From: an uncultured Prevotellaceae bacterium
GTDB lineage: Bacteria; Bacteroidota; Bacteroidia; Bacteroidales; Bacteroidaceae
Direction of reading: 5' to 3'
Length of the DNA stretch: 48,954 nt
Assembly (NCBI GenBank): GCA_945831805.1
Contig: CAMADY010000010.1
Span: forward strand, 1-48,954
How positions within the stretch are numbered: position 1 is the first letter of the stretch; the number at the start of each line of letters is the position of its first letter. Position numbers and translations under genes: made by a program. The notes under the pieces were generated by a model. It was not told where the DNA came from and did no database searches. It saw only the letters and a list, made by a program, of their open reading frames with translations. Shown in pieces: positions 17,783-27,153 of this stretch.

Positions 17783-17891
17783 ACCAAACTTTCTTTACTG
17801 ACAATCAAGAGAAAGAAGTGTATTAAACTTTCGCTACTGACAATCCGTCAAAATAAGTACAAAATAATCAACATAAATACTTTTGGGCAAT

Positions 17892-18593
17892 ATGAAAAAA
17901 TACCTCTTAATGCTTGCACTCTCCCTCTGCACCCTCTCCATTGCGGCAGCAGACGATGATGCAGAAGAATACACTCCCATCGACGAGTGGCCATTCGCAT
18001 ATCGAGATTTCTCACAGGCAACGATCTTTGTCGGAGCAACCAACAAGCGTGTCAGGGCAAAGGCTAACATACACCTGCGCAACAGCAACCTTTGGTTCAT
18101 CAGTGGTAAGGATAACACCACAAAACTCGAGGCACAGGCAGGAACCATCAACCGTGTGGAGTTCACCAACGGCGATGTATTCATTCCTGTTGAGGGACAG
18201 CTCGTTAAGATAATACGTCAGGATACCATCAACGGTTCGCCTCGCGCACTCTATGCACGTCAGGAAATCAACATGGATGAATTCAAGCAGATCAGCGCAA
18301 GCCGTAATCAGGGAGTACTCAACGGTGCCGGATTAGGACTTGAGAACTTCTCCATTGAGGTTGCTACAAGCATCAGCGGATCATCACCTAACGCCATACC
18401 GCTGCCTATACGCGACGTGTTCTACTTTAAGGTGGGCAAGGATACCTTCCGATTCCTCGAAGGCAACGTCCTGAAGCATATCGACTCTAAAGAGGAGCGC
18501 GCAGCATACAGGGCCTATACGCGTAAGGCGGAGATAATCTATAGCAACCTTTCTTCTGCAAAGAACGTATATACGACATTCTTCCTTAAGTAG
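17892..18593 (+). CDS. Hypothetical secreted protein
   Basis: Signal peptide MKKYLLMLALSLCTLSIAAA; no family recognised. Confidence 0.75.
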   Translation: MKKYLLMLALSLCTLSIAAADDDAEEYTPIDEWPFAYRDFSQATIFVGATNKRVRAKANIHLRNSNLWFISGKDNTTKLEAQAGTINRVEFTNGDVFIPVEGQLVKIIRQDTINGSPRALYARQEINMDEFKQISASRNQGVLNGAGLGLENFSIEVATSISGSSPNAIPLPIRDVFYFKVGKDTFRFLEGNVLKHIDSKEERAAYRAYTRKAEIIYSNLSSAKNVYTTFFLK

Positions 18594-18689
18594 GTAATGC
18601 CCAACCCTATTCTTCCAATTAAAGAAGAGTAGGTCGCAGTGTCCTACCTGCCTCTTTCATCCTCAAGATAAAACCTCTATCAAAACAAT

Positions 18690-20534
18690 ATGAAAACTAC
18701 ATTACTGACTACACTTCTACTGACGGCCACACTCTCCCTCTCCGCACAGAACAAGAAGGAGCAGGGCGACATCTGGCTCGACATCAACGGCGTGAGAGAC
18801 CTTACCGCCGATTCCATTGACATCGCTAATCAGGCACGTCCTGTTCCTGGCTCTTCACGTAAGGGCAACAACCCTGTACTCTTCCTCGTCGGCAACTCTA
18901 CCATGCGCACTGGTACGCGCGGCAATGGAGACAACGGACAGTGGGGATGGGGATACTATGCCCACGAGTATTTCGATGAGAGCAAGATTACCGTTGAGAA
19001 CCATGCACTCGGTGGCACATCGCCACGTACCTTCTACAAGTCTCCAGAGCTATGGCGCAGAACCCTCAAGGGTGTACAGAAGGGCGACTACGTATTCCTT
19101 GAGCTCGGTCACAACGACAATATGCCTATCGACTCCATTCGTGCACGTTCAAGCTACAAGCCTCACGGCACCATTGCTGTCAGCAGCGACTCTGTCATTA
19201 TATTTAATAAGGTGACACACCGTCAGGATACTGTCTATACCTTCGGTGGCTACACACGACGCTTCATCAACGAGGTGCGTGCCAAGGGTGCTACACCTGT
19301 GCTCTTCACGCTCACACCACGTAATGCATACGAGAAGGACGGCAAGACCATCCAGCGCAAGCTTCACGACTTCACGCCTGCCATCAAGGCTGTAGGTAAC
19401 GAGATGGGCGTTCTCGTCATCGACCTCAACGACATCTCCGCTACGAAGCTTGAGCAATATGGTCCATGGAAGACCGACTACCACTTCTACATCGACAAGA
19501 TTCACTCCTCTGCTTTCGGTGCACGCATGAATGCTGAATCTGCATGCGAAGGACTCATCAAGGCTGATCTCGATGACGTCCCTACCCTTTCACGCGATGA
19601 GCGCCAGAGCCTGAAGCTGCTCCAGAGCTATCTCATCAAGGAGAAGGTGCTGCCAGACTATGAGGAGAAACTCCTGGCATGGGAACCACAGAACTACGAC
19701 TCCAAGGGCAACGTCATCGCCAAGACGAAGACTGCAGAGGAGAAGAAGCAGAAGACACGCATTTTCTTCTGCGGAGACTCTACCGGCAAGAACGAGGACA
19801 AGAAACCTGACGGCATGTGGGGATGGGGCTCACAGGCATACACCGTATTCGATGAGGCAAAGTGTACCTTCATCAACTGTGCAAAAGCTGGTCGCTCTAC
19901 ACGCACATTCCTCCTTGAAGATCGTTGGGAAGAGGTTTATCGCATACTCCGCCCAGGCGACTACGTTCTCCTCCAGTTCGGCCACAACGACATCGGCGGC
20001 ATCGATAAGGACAAGGAGCGCGGTGTAATCCCTGCTGCCAAGGACACCTCAAAGGTTTTCCACCTCAAGTCCAACGGCAAGAACCTCGTTGTATATTCAT
20101 TCGGATGGTACATCCACAAGATGATTCAGGATTGTAAGGAGAAGGGCGCTATACCTGTAGTCCTTTCATTCACACCACGCAACGAGTGGCACACCGGTAA
20201 GGGCGAGCTGAAGGGTAAGTTCTATCCTGTAAAGGAAGAAGCCGGCAAACAGTACATCGAGCGCCGTTCTGACAAGTATATCGTAGAATGGGACAAGCAG
20301 GTTGCCGATGCAAACGGTGCTGAGTTCGTTGACGTTCACAACATCTCTGCAGACTCCCTCGACAAACTTTTCTCCAAGTGCAAGACTGCGGAGGAGGCAA
20401 AGCAGAAGGCTAACGAGTATTTCAATCACGATCACACCCACACTTCCCTCAAGGGTGCTCGCAACAATGCACTGAGCCTTGCGAAAGGCCTGCGCGCCAT
20501 CAATTCACCACTCGTACAGTATCTAAAGAAGTAA
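18690..20534 (+). CDS. Secreted tandem SGNH/GDSL hydrolase (rhamnogalacturonan acetylesterase-like)
   Basis: Two copies of the fold: GNSTM/GHND/DKIHSSAFGA and GDSTG/GHND/HDHTHTSLKGA. Confidence 0.88.
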   Translation: MKTTLLTTLLLTATLSLSAQNKKEQGDIWLDINGVRDLTADSIDIANQARPVPGSSRKGNNPVLFLVGNSTMRTGTRGNGDNGQWGWGYYAHEYFDESKITVENHALGGTSPRTFYKSPELWRRTLKGVQKGDYVFLELGHNDNMPIDSIRARSSYKPHGTIAVSSDSVIIFNKVTHRQDTVYTFGGYTRRFINEVRAKGATPVLFTLTPRNAYEKDGKTIQRKLHDFTPAIKAVGNEMGVLVIDLNDISATKLEQYGPWKTDYHFYIDKIHSSAFGARMNAESACEGLIKADLDDVPTLSRDERQSLKLLQSYLIKEKVLPDYEEKLLAWEPQNYDSKGNVIAKTKTAEEKKQKTRIFFCGDSTGKNEDKKPDGMWGWGSQAYTVFDEAKCTFINCAKAGRSTRTFLLEDRWEEVYRILRPGDYVLLQFGHNDIGGIDKDKERGVIPAAKDTSKVFHLKSNGKNLVVYSFGWYIHKMIQDCKEKGAIPVVLSFTPRNEWHTGKGELKGKFYPVKEEAGKQYIERRSDKYIVEWDKQVADANGAEFVDVHNISADSLDKLFSKCKTAEEAKQKANEYFNHDHTHTSLKGARNNALSLAKGLRAINSPLVQYLKK

Positions 20535-20567
20535 AACTTGCTTCAACACGCAATTCTTTATAAATAA

Positions 20568-20607
20568 AAATTCCCAATCACAGCGATAGTGTCGTGATTG
20601 GGAATTT
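20568..20607 (+). terminator. Intrinsic-terminator-like hairpin after the SGNH hydrolase gene
   Basis: Perfect 14-bp stem AAATTCCCAATCAC / GTGATTGGGAATTT. Confidence 0.75.
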
Positions 20608-20609
20608 CT

Positions 20610-20687
20610 CGTTATATGATGATAATGAAGTGTTTCGTTATATGATGTTAATGAGTACTTTCGGTTTATGATGAGAATAAAGGGTCT
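20610..20687. repeat. Degenerate 26-bp tandem repeat, 3 copies
   Basis: CGTTATATGATGATAATGAAGTGTTT / CGTTATATGATGTTAATGAGTACTTT / CGGTTTATGATGAGAATAAAGGGTCT. Confidence 0.75.
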
Positions 20688-20746
20688 TCATAATAAGATA
20701 CATTGGTAAATCTCGTTATTAGGAGATTACCAAATTGTTAACGCAC

Positions 20747-20810
20747 AAAAAAAAGGGCTCCGCTGAGCCCCAATCTTTGTTAACCTTAAATCTAATACTA
20801 TGAAAAACAC
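20747..20810 (-). ncRNA. Putative small RNA (~65 nt), possibly Bacteroidales-1-like; family assignment tentative
   Basis: Own -33/-7 promoter immediately upstream and GGGCTCAGCGGAGCCCTTTTTTTT terminator at the 3' end; no ORF. Confidence 0.7.
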
Positions 20811-20814
20811 GTTG

Positions 20815-20845
20815 CAAAGATACGGAGTTTTTGCGATACCTGCAA
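20815..20845 (-). promoter_or_regulatory. Promoter of the small RNA
   Basis: Minus strand TTG (20843-20845) - 20 bp - TATCTTTG (20815-20822). Confidence 0.75.
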
Positions 20846-20935
20846 GTTTTTTATCGATTATTTTTCGTTTTTTTGTGGAATAATTGATAAATATCAATCG
20901 AACCGTTGTGTTTCAACTGTTTTTTATTGATTTTG

Positions 20936-21802
20936 TCATATTTCAATGACTTGTCCGTCGTATGCGAAATGGAAGCCGTAGGGCAGGCGCCTGTTGGCAA
21001 GTTCGTGAGTGCCGATGTCGTGGGTGACGTGGATGAAGTAGGTTTGCTTAGCCCCTACCCTAAGCGCAAACTCAACGGCGTCGGTAACGAGCTGATGGCT
21101 ATGATGTTCCTTCTCAAAGCGCAATGCATTGATGATGAGTGTCTCTACGCCGTGCAGCAAAGCTTCGTTCGTCTTGTCTATGGACTTCATATCGGTAATA
21201 TACGCCAGCTTACCGAAGCGGTAGCCGAGGATTGGTAACTTGCCATGCATCACGCGTATCGGCAAAACTTCCAATTCGTCATCTGCAGCAGGTACGGTGA
21301 CGGTTGTCGGCTCACGGTACAGCAAACCATTAAGCGTTGCGCCACTTGGTGGCATCTGCGCCTTGATCGGTTGCGGACGTCTGATGTAGAATGGCTCTCC
21401 CGCCTCTATACTGTGAAGTTTGAGATGCGGTACGCCTGGGTACAGATTCGTGCGGAAGCAGTATGGCATCGTCTGATGCAGCCCGTCGATGACGTCGCTC
21501 TGTGCATAGACGTCAACATCGCCGAACATACAGAATGGTCGCAGGTCGTCGATACCTGCCACGTGGTCATAATGGATGTGGGTTATCAGCACGCCGTCGA
21601 ACTTTCCAAACGGCTGCGGAAGTGTCTGGCTACGGAAGTCCGGTCCGCAGTCGATGAGCACACGAAGACCTCCCTCCGTCTCAAGAATGGCAGAGCTGCG
21701 GTAGCGTTTGTCGCGAGGTTCGCTGCTTCGGCACACCTCACACTGACAACCAATAGCAGGCACACCGATGGATGTTCCTGTACCAAGAAATGTAAGTTTC
21801 AT
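20936..21802 (-). CDS. MBL-fold metallohydrolase (PhnP-like)
   Basis: LGTGTSIGVPAIGCQCEVC, THIHYDHVAGIDDLR, YFIHVTHDIG. Confidence 0.9.
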   Translation of the reverse strand: MKLTFLGTGTSIGVPAIGCQCEVCRSSEPRDKRYRSSAILETEGGLRVLIDCGPDFRSQTLPQPFGKFDGVLITHIHYDHVAGIDDLRPFCMFGDVDVYAQSDVIDGLHQTMPYCFRTNLYPGVPHLKLHSIEAGEPFYIRRPQPIKAQMPPSGATLNGLLYREPTTVTVPAADDELEVLPIRVMHGKLPILGYRFGKLAYITDMKSIDKTNEALLHGVETLIINALRFEKEHHSHQLVTDAVEFALRVGAKQTYFIHVTHDIGTHELANRRLPYGFHFAYDGQVIEI

Positions 21803-21813
21803 TGAATGCTATG

Positions 21814-22809
21814 TTAGACGATGTTTACCTCTGGGTGAATATCGATGCCGAACTTGTCAAGGACATCCCTGCGGACGGCATTACAGAGTTCTACAACATC
21901 CTTACCTGTTGCCCCACCCTTGTTTACAAGTACGAGAGCCTGTTTGGAGTGTACACCCGCGCGTCCGAGAGTCCTACCCTTCCATCCGCACTGGTCTATC
22001 ATCCATCCGGCTGGAATCTTCTCGTGGTTGGCATCAACGTTATAGTGCGGCATTGCAGGGTACTTTGCCAACAGTTCCTCAAACTTCTCCCTGCTGACGA
22101 TAGGGTTCATGAAAAACGATCCCGCATTGCCCTCAACCTTCGGGTCTGGCAATTTTGCCTCACGAATGGCGATGACGGCCTTGCGTACATCAGCAGCCGT
22201 AGGCTCTGTGACACCCATCTCGCTAATCGTGGTGCGCAGGTTTCCGTAGTCGAGCCGTGGTGTGAAGGAGCGTGAGAGGCGGTATGTTACATGCGTGATG
22301 ATAAACCTGCCCTTCCATTCGTTCTTGAAGATGCTCTGACGATACGCATAGTGCAACTCCTCGTTGGAGAAACAGTAGTCGTTGCCGGTAGCAATCTCTA
22401 CAGCCTCCACCTTATATATTATATCCTTCGCCTCCATGCCGTATGCCCCTACGTTCTGCACGGCAGACGCACCAACTTCGCCCGGTATGAGCGAGAGGTT
22501 CTCCATATCGTAGAGTCCTTGTTCTATGGTGTAGGCAATAACGTCGTCCCACACTTCTCCAGCACCGCAGCGCACAAGAGCAGTACCGTTCTCCTGCGGG
22601 AGAATCTCGATACCCTTCATCATTGGGTGCAGCACGTTGCCATCGAAGTCTTTTGTAAGCAAAAGGTTACTGCCTCCGCCGATGACGAGGAGTGGCTCTG
22701 TAATGAGCTGCGGAAGCATGGCCTTCAGCTCTTCAACGGAAGAGGGTTCGAAGAGCGCCTTGCAACTCTGGTCTATTCCGAACGTATTATGTTTGAGTAA
22801 GCTCTGCAT
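21814..22809 (-). CDS. murB: UDP-N-acetylmuramate dehydrogenase
   Basis: VIGGGSNLLLT, IPGEVGASAVQNVGAYGMEAKD, GSFFMNPIVS. Confidence 0.95.
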   Translation of the reverse strand: MQSLLKHNTFGIDQSCKALFEPSSVEELKAMLPQLITEPLLVIGGGSNLLLTKDFDGNVLHPMMKGIEILPQENGTALVRCGAGEVWDDVIAYTIEQGLYDMENLSLIPGEVGASAVQNVGAYGMEAKDIIYKVEAVEIATGNDYCFSNEELHYAYRQSIFKNEWKGRFIITHVTYRLSRSFTPRLDYGNLRTTISEMGVTEPTAADVRKAVIAIREAKLPDPKVEGNAGSFFMNPIVSREKFEELLAKYPAMPHYNVDANHEKIPAGWMIDQCGWKGRTLGRAGVHSKQALVLVNKGGATGKDVVELCNAVRRDVLDKFGIDIHPEVNIV

Positions 22810-22846
22810 TCCGTACCAATTTATAAACTATGAATATGCACTAAAA

Positions 22847-23698
22847 TTAAGTGTTCATCTTTTTGAGGAGCCACTTGCTGCCCTGTCGCACGAACATCAT
22901 GTCCATCTGGAAACCATTGGCAATTCCACAGATGTACAGTAAACGCGTATTTGTCTGTGGATAAGGCTTTTCGGCATAGATGATGTTATACAGAACCCCG
23001 GAAGGCATCTGTGGTGCAAACGAAGGCCACTGCTCCGGCATCAGCTCACCTGTCATTGTAGAGAAGTCATCTTCTGGATCAGGTCCTGTGAATGTGACAG
23101 GGTCGAAGAGTGACTGCTGCTGGAAAGTGGAGTCGGTAGCAAACTTCTGATAGAAACTGAGGAATGTGGCATCAGGATGCTTCGACAGTGCAAGGTGCTT
23201 CATCGATGTCATGTGCCAGAGCCCGTTGACACGTGCGAAGTACCACTGTGTCACGAACTTGCGATTCATGTCGATGCGTTCTACCGTGACGTTCTTAAGC
23301 TTTGTGTCCTTAGCATACTGACGCTGCTTGGCATTTGTCATGATAAGGGTATAGAAGCCCTGGCGCATGAAGAAATGCTCCATCTGCCACTGCTTCTGCT
23401 CAACGATTTTCTCCTTACCGTAGTTGTCAACGGTTAGTGGGAAGTCAATACGCTCACGCTGAACCTTACGACTTGCCGCAAAATTGAAGAAGAAGTCGTC
23501 GAAGATTTCATCGGCGGCTTCAGGCATAGGTGTCTCTTCTATGAATTCGGAGAGAGAGTCCTGAATGGCAGTGTCGGCAATTATGGTATCCGACTCTAAA
23601 GAATCCTGACCGGGAGTGTTGGAGTTCATGCAGCCGGTAGTAACAAAAATGGCAGAAAAACATGCTGCTGCCACTAAAAAAATGCTTTTTCTCATCAT
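22847..23698 (-). CDS. DUF4348-like lipoprotein
   Basis: Lipobox VTTGC; EIFDDFFFNFAASRKVQRERIDFPL; upstream ATG at 23719 overlaps a minus-strand TAATTTTG box. Confidence 0.75.
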   Translation of the reverse strand: MMRKSIFLVAAACFSAIFVTTGCMNSNTPGQDSLESDTIIADTAIQDSLSEFIEETPMPEAADEIFDDFFFNFAASRKVQRERIDFPLTVDNYGKEKIVEQKQWQMEHFFMRQGFYTLIMTNAKQRQYAKDTKLKNVTVERIDMNRKFVTQWYFARVNGLWHMTSMKHLALSKHPDATFLSFYQKFATDSTFQQQSLFDPVTFTGPDPEDDFSTMTGELMPEQWPSFAPQMPSGVLYNIIYAEKPYPQTNTRLLYICGIANGFQMDMMFVRQGSKWLLKKMNT

Positions 23699-23806
23699 AT
23701 TCCTATCAAATTGATGCAAAATTACAACTATTTTTTTAATTTATCGTCATTTTTTGAAAAGAATTTAGTAACTTTGCATCAAAATTGATAAAAAACATCT
23801 AAAAAT

Positions 23807-24847
23807 ATGTTATTACAGAAGATTGAAAGCCTCATAAATGAGGTTAACGACTTACAGGCACAGAATCTCGAGGAGATAGAAACTCTTCGTCTAAAGTATC
23901 TCTCAAAGAAGGGAGAAATCAATTCTCTCATGCAGGACTTCCGCAATGTTGCTCCAGAAGACAAGAAGGCTGTCGGCATGAAGATCAACGAGCTCAAGCA
24001 ACTCGCATTCGACAAGATCAACGGACTGCGTGACGAACTCTCATCCCAGGACAGCGTGGAGGCAGACATCGACCTCACACGTACACCGTACCCAGTGGAG
24101 CTTGGCACACGCCACCCTCTCTCCATCGTCAAGAACGAGATTGTGGAGATATTCCAGCGCATGGGATTCACACTCGCGGACGGTCCGGAGGTGGAGGACG
24201 ACCTTCACATCTTCACAAAGATGAACTTTGCTGCCGACCATCCGGCTCGCGACATGCAGGACACTTTCTTCGTGGAGGAGAGCCAGCTCAACGACGTAAC
24301 AAAGAACATACTTCTCCGTTCCCACACCTCAAGCGTTCAGGCACGTGTGATGGAGAAGCAGCAGCCACCAATCCGCGTTATTTGTCCGGGTCGTGTGTAT
24401 CGTAACGAGGCTATCACAGCACGTGCGCACTGCTTCTTCCACCAGATAGAAGGTCTCTATATCGACGAGAACGTATCATTCACCGATCTCAAGCAGGTTA
24501 TGCTCACATTCGCTCAGGAACTCTTCGGTCCTGACACAAAGATACGACTGCGTCCATCATACTTCCCATTCACAGAGCCATCAGCAGAGATGGATATCTC
24601 TTGCCACATCTGCGGAGGGGTAGGCTGCGGCTTCTGCAAGCACACCGGATGGGTTGAGATCCTCGGATGCGGCATGGTTGACCCTAACGTTCTTGAGCTC
24701 TGTGGCATTGACTCGAAGAAGTATTCCGGCTATGCATTCGGACTTGGCGTAGAGCGTATCACGAACCTTAAGTATCAGGTGAGCGACCTCCGCATGTTCT
24801 CCGAGAACGACAAGCGCTTCCTTGAGGAGTTTGAGGCTGCAAACTAA
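23807..24847 (+). CDS. pheS: Phenylalanine--tRNA ligase alpha subunit
   Basis: HPLSIVKNEIVEIFQRMGF, LLRSHTSSVQAR, RPSYFPFTEPSAEMDI, GLGVERI. Confidence 0.97.
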   Translation: MLLQKIESLINEVNDLQAQNLEEIETLRLKYLSKKGEINSLMQDFRNVAPEDKKAVGMKINELKQLAFDKINGLRDELSSQDSVEADIDLTRTPYPVELGTRHPLSIVKNEIVEIFQRMGFTLADGPEVEDDLHIFTKMNFAADHPARDMQDTFFVEESQLNDVTKNILLRSHTSSVQARVMEKQQPPIRVICPGRVYRNEAITARAHCFFHQIEGLYIDENVSFTDLKQVMLTFAQELFGPDTKIRLRPSYFPFTEPSAEMDISCHICGGVGCGFCKHTGWVEILGCGMVDPNVLELCGIDSKKYSGYAFGLGVERITNLKYQVSDLRMFSENDKRFLEEFEAAN

Positions 24848-24882
24848 ATTTTCACTAACACTTTAATACAACATCGCAAACA

Positions 24883-26163
24883 ATGGAAAGAGATCAGAAG
24901 ATTTTCGATCTTATCGAGAATGAACACCAGCGTCAGCTCAAGGGTATTGAGCTCATCGCATCAGAGAACTTCGTAAGTGAGCAGGTAATGGAGGCAATGG
25001 GCTCTTACTGCACAAACAAGTATGCAGAGGGTTACCCTGGTCACCGTTACTATGGTGGCTGTCAGATTGTTGACCAGATAGAGCAGCTTGCCATCGACCG
25101 TGCTTGTGAGCTCTTCGGTGCAGAGTATGCCAACGTACAGCCACACTCTGGTGCTCAGGCTAATGCTGCTGTGCTCCTCGCTGTACTGAAGCCTGGCGAC
25201 TGCTTTATGGGTCTTAACCTCGACCACGGCGGTCACCTCTCTCACGGTTCACTCGTAAACACTTCAGGTATTCTCTATCGTCCTGTTGGCTACAACCTCA
25301 ACAAGGAGACTGGCCGCGTTGACTACGACGAGATGGAGAAGCTCGCTAAGGAGAACAAGCCAAAGCTTATCATCGGTGGTGGTTCTGCATATAGCCGTGA
25401 GTGGGACTATGCTCGCATGCGTAAGATTGCTGATGAGGTAGGTGCTCTTCTGATGATCGATATGGCACACCCTGCTGGTCTTATAGCTGCAGGTCTGCTC
25501 GATAACCCTGTGAAGTACGCTCATATCGTTACAACAACAACCCATAAGACTCTCCGTGGTCCACGTGGCGGTCTCATCCTCCTCGGTAAGGACTTCGACA
25601 ACCCATGGGGCTACACAACTCCTAAGGGCGTAGTGAAGAAGATGTCACAGCTCCTCAACTCTGCTGTATTCCCTGGTCAGCAGGGCGGTCCTCTTGAGCA
25701 CGTCATTGCTGCTAAGGCTGTTGCATTCGGAGAGGCTCTCAAGCCAGAGTGGAAGCAGTATGCTATGCAGGTCAAGAAGAACGCTGCTGTTCTCGCTGAC
25801 GAGCTCACAAAGCGTGGATTCATGATCGTTTCTGGCGGTACGGACAACCACTCTATGCTCGTTGATCTCCGCACTAAGTACCCTGACCTCACAGGTAAGG
25901 TGGCAGAGAACGCACTTGTTGCTGCTGACATCACCATTAACAAGAACATGGTACCATTCGACACACGCTCGGCATTCCAGACATCAGGCTTCCGCCTCGG
26001 TACTCCTGCTATCACCACACGTGGTGCTAAGGAAGACCTCATGGTGAAGATTGCTGCATGGATTGAGGAGGTTCTCAACGACCCAACAAACGAGGACGTT
26101 ATCGCTAAGGTACGCGGTGAGGTTAACGCAGAGATGAGGAACTATCCTCTCTTCGCGTGGTAA
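24883..26163 (+). CDS. glyA: Serine hydroxymethyltransferase
   Basis: [48 protein letters not shown]. Confidence 0.98.
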   Translation: MERDQKIFDLIENEHQRQLKGIELIASENFVSEQVMEAMGSYCTNKYAEGYPGHRYYGGCQIVDQIEQLAIDRACELFGAEYANVQPHSGAQANAAVLLAVLKPGDCFMGLNLDHGGHLSHGSLVNTSGILYRPVGYNLNKETGRVDYDEMEKLAKENKPKLIIGGGSAYSREWDYARMRKIADEVGALLMIDMAHPAGLIAAGLLDNPVKYAHIVTTTTHKTLRGPRGGLILLGKDFDNPWGYTTPKGVVKKMSQLLNSAVFPGQQGGPLEHVIAAKAVAFGEALKPEWKQYAMQVKKNAAVLADELTKRGFMIVSGGTDNHSMLVDLRTKYPDLTGKVAENALVAADITINKNMVPFDTRSAFQTSGFRLGTPAITTRGAKEDLMVKIAAWIEEVLNDPTNEDVIAKVRGEVNAEMRNYPLFAW

Positions 26164-26188
26164 ACCACTAATATTTTAACTTGTTTAA

Positions 26189-27049
26189 ATGGCAAAGAAA
26201 AGACGTTGGCACTGCTTGCCTGGTCAGGAACCTACAGAGATGGATCGCAAGATCATGTTCTGGGAAAGCAAGAACAAGCTCGTGCCTACAAGGGATCTCA
26301 TAAAGACCCCGGAACAGATAGAAGGAATCAGGCGCGCTGGTGTTATCAACACTGGCGTGCTTGATGCTGTTGCTGCGGCTATTCATCCTGGAATGAATAC
26401 GCAGGAGATTGACGATATCTGCATGCAGTACTGCAAGGATCACGATGCCATACCGGCATGCCTCGGATATGAGGGCTACCCAAAGTCTGTATGTACAAGT
26501 ATCAACGAGGTAGTGTGTCACGGCATCCCTAAGGAGGACGATGTGCTCATGCCGGGTGATATCGTCAACGTAGATTTCACTACGATAAAGGATGGCTATT
26601 ACGCAGACGCGTCACGCATGTTTATAATAGGTGGAAAAACAACGCCTGAGAAGGAACAGCTGGTGCGCGTGGCGAAGGAATGCCTGGAGATCGGCATGGA
26701 GGCTGCAAAGCCTTACAGTTTCGTCGGTGACATCGGCCATGCCATAGAGAAGCACTGTAAGAAGTACCACTATGGTGTAGTACGCGACCTCGCAGGACAT
26801 GGCGTAGGACTCAAGTTCCACGAAGACCCTGAGGTTGACCACTTCGGACACAAGGGCGAGGGCATGCTCCTCGTGCCGGGCATGGTATTCACCATAGAAC
26901 CGATGATCAACATGGGTACATGGAAGGTATTCATCGATGCTGACGATGAGTACGGATGGGAGGTTATTACCGAAGACGAACTCCCATCAGCACAATGGGA
27001 GCACACACTCCTCATGACAGACCACGGCGTGGAAATCCTCACCTACTAA
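26189..27049 (+). CDS. map: Type I methionine aminopeptidase
   Basis: NEVVCHGIP, VDFTTIKDGYYADASRMF, GHGVGLKFHEDPEV, FTIEPMIN. Confidence 0.95.
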   Translation: MAKKRRWHCLPGQEPTEMDRKIMFWESKNKLVPTRDLIKTPEQIEGIRRAGVINTGVLDAVAAAIHPGMNTQEIDDICMQYCKDHDAIPACLGYEGYPKSVCTSINEVVCHGIPKEDDVLMPGDIVNVDFTTIKDGYYADASRMFIIGGKTTPEKEQLVRVAKECLEIGMEAAKPYSFVGDIGHAIEKHCKKYHYGVVRDLAGHGVGLKFHEDPEVDHFGHKGEGMLLVPGMVFTIEPMINMGTWKVFIDADDEYGWEVITEDELPSAQWEHTLLMTDHGVEILTY

Positions 27050-27061
27050 GCCCTCGTTTAC

Positions 27062-27151
27062 CAAGTGCCCTGTTTTATGTAGTGTTTCCACATAAAAAAC
27101 CGTAAACAAGTGGCATTGTTTTATGTGGTGTTTCCACATAAAAACTCACGA
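27062..27151. repeat. Tandem 45-bp repeat (2 copies), each with a TTTTATGT...ACATAAAA hairpin
   Basis: CAAGTGCCCTGTTTTATGTAGTGTTTCCACATAAAAAACCGTAAA / CAAGTGGCATTGTTTTATGTGGTGTTTCCACATAAAAACTCACGA. Confidence 0.9.
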
Positions 27152-27153
27152 AC

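Noticed and set aside
20801-20830. Plus-strand ATGAAAAACACG as a possible small peptide start
   Set aside because: Overlaps the minus-strand sRNA and its promoter; no ORF of useful length.
23698-23719. Upstream start MHQFDRN for the DUF4348-like lipoprotein
   Set aside because: Overlaps a minus-strand TAATTTTG box; MMRKSIFL gives a normal lipoprotein signal peptide.
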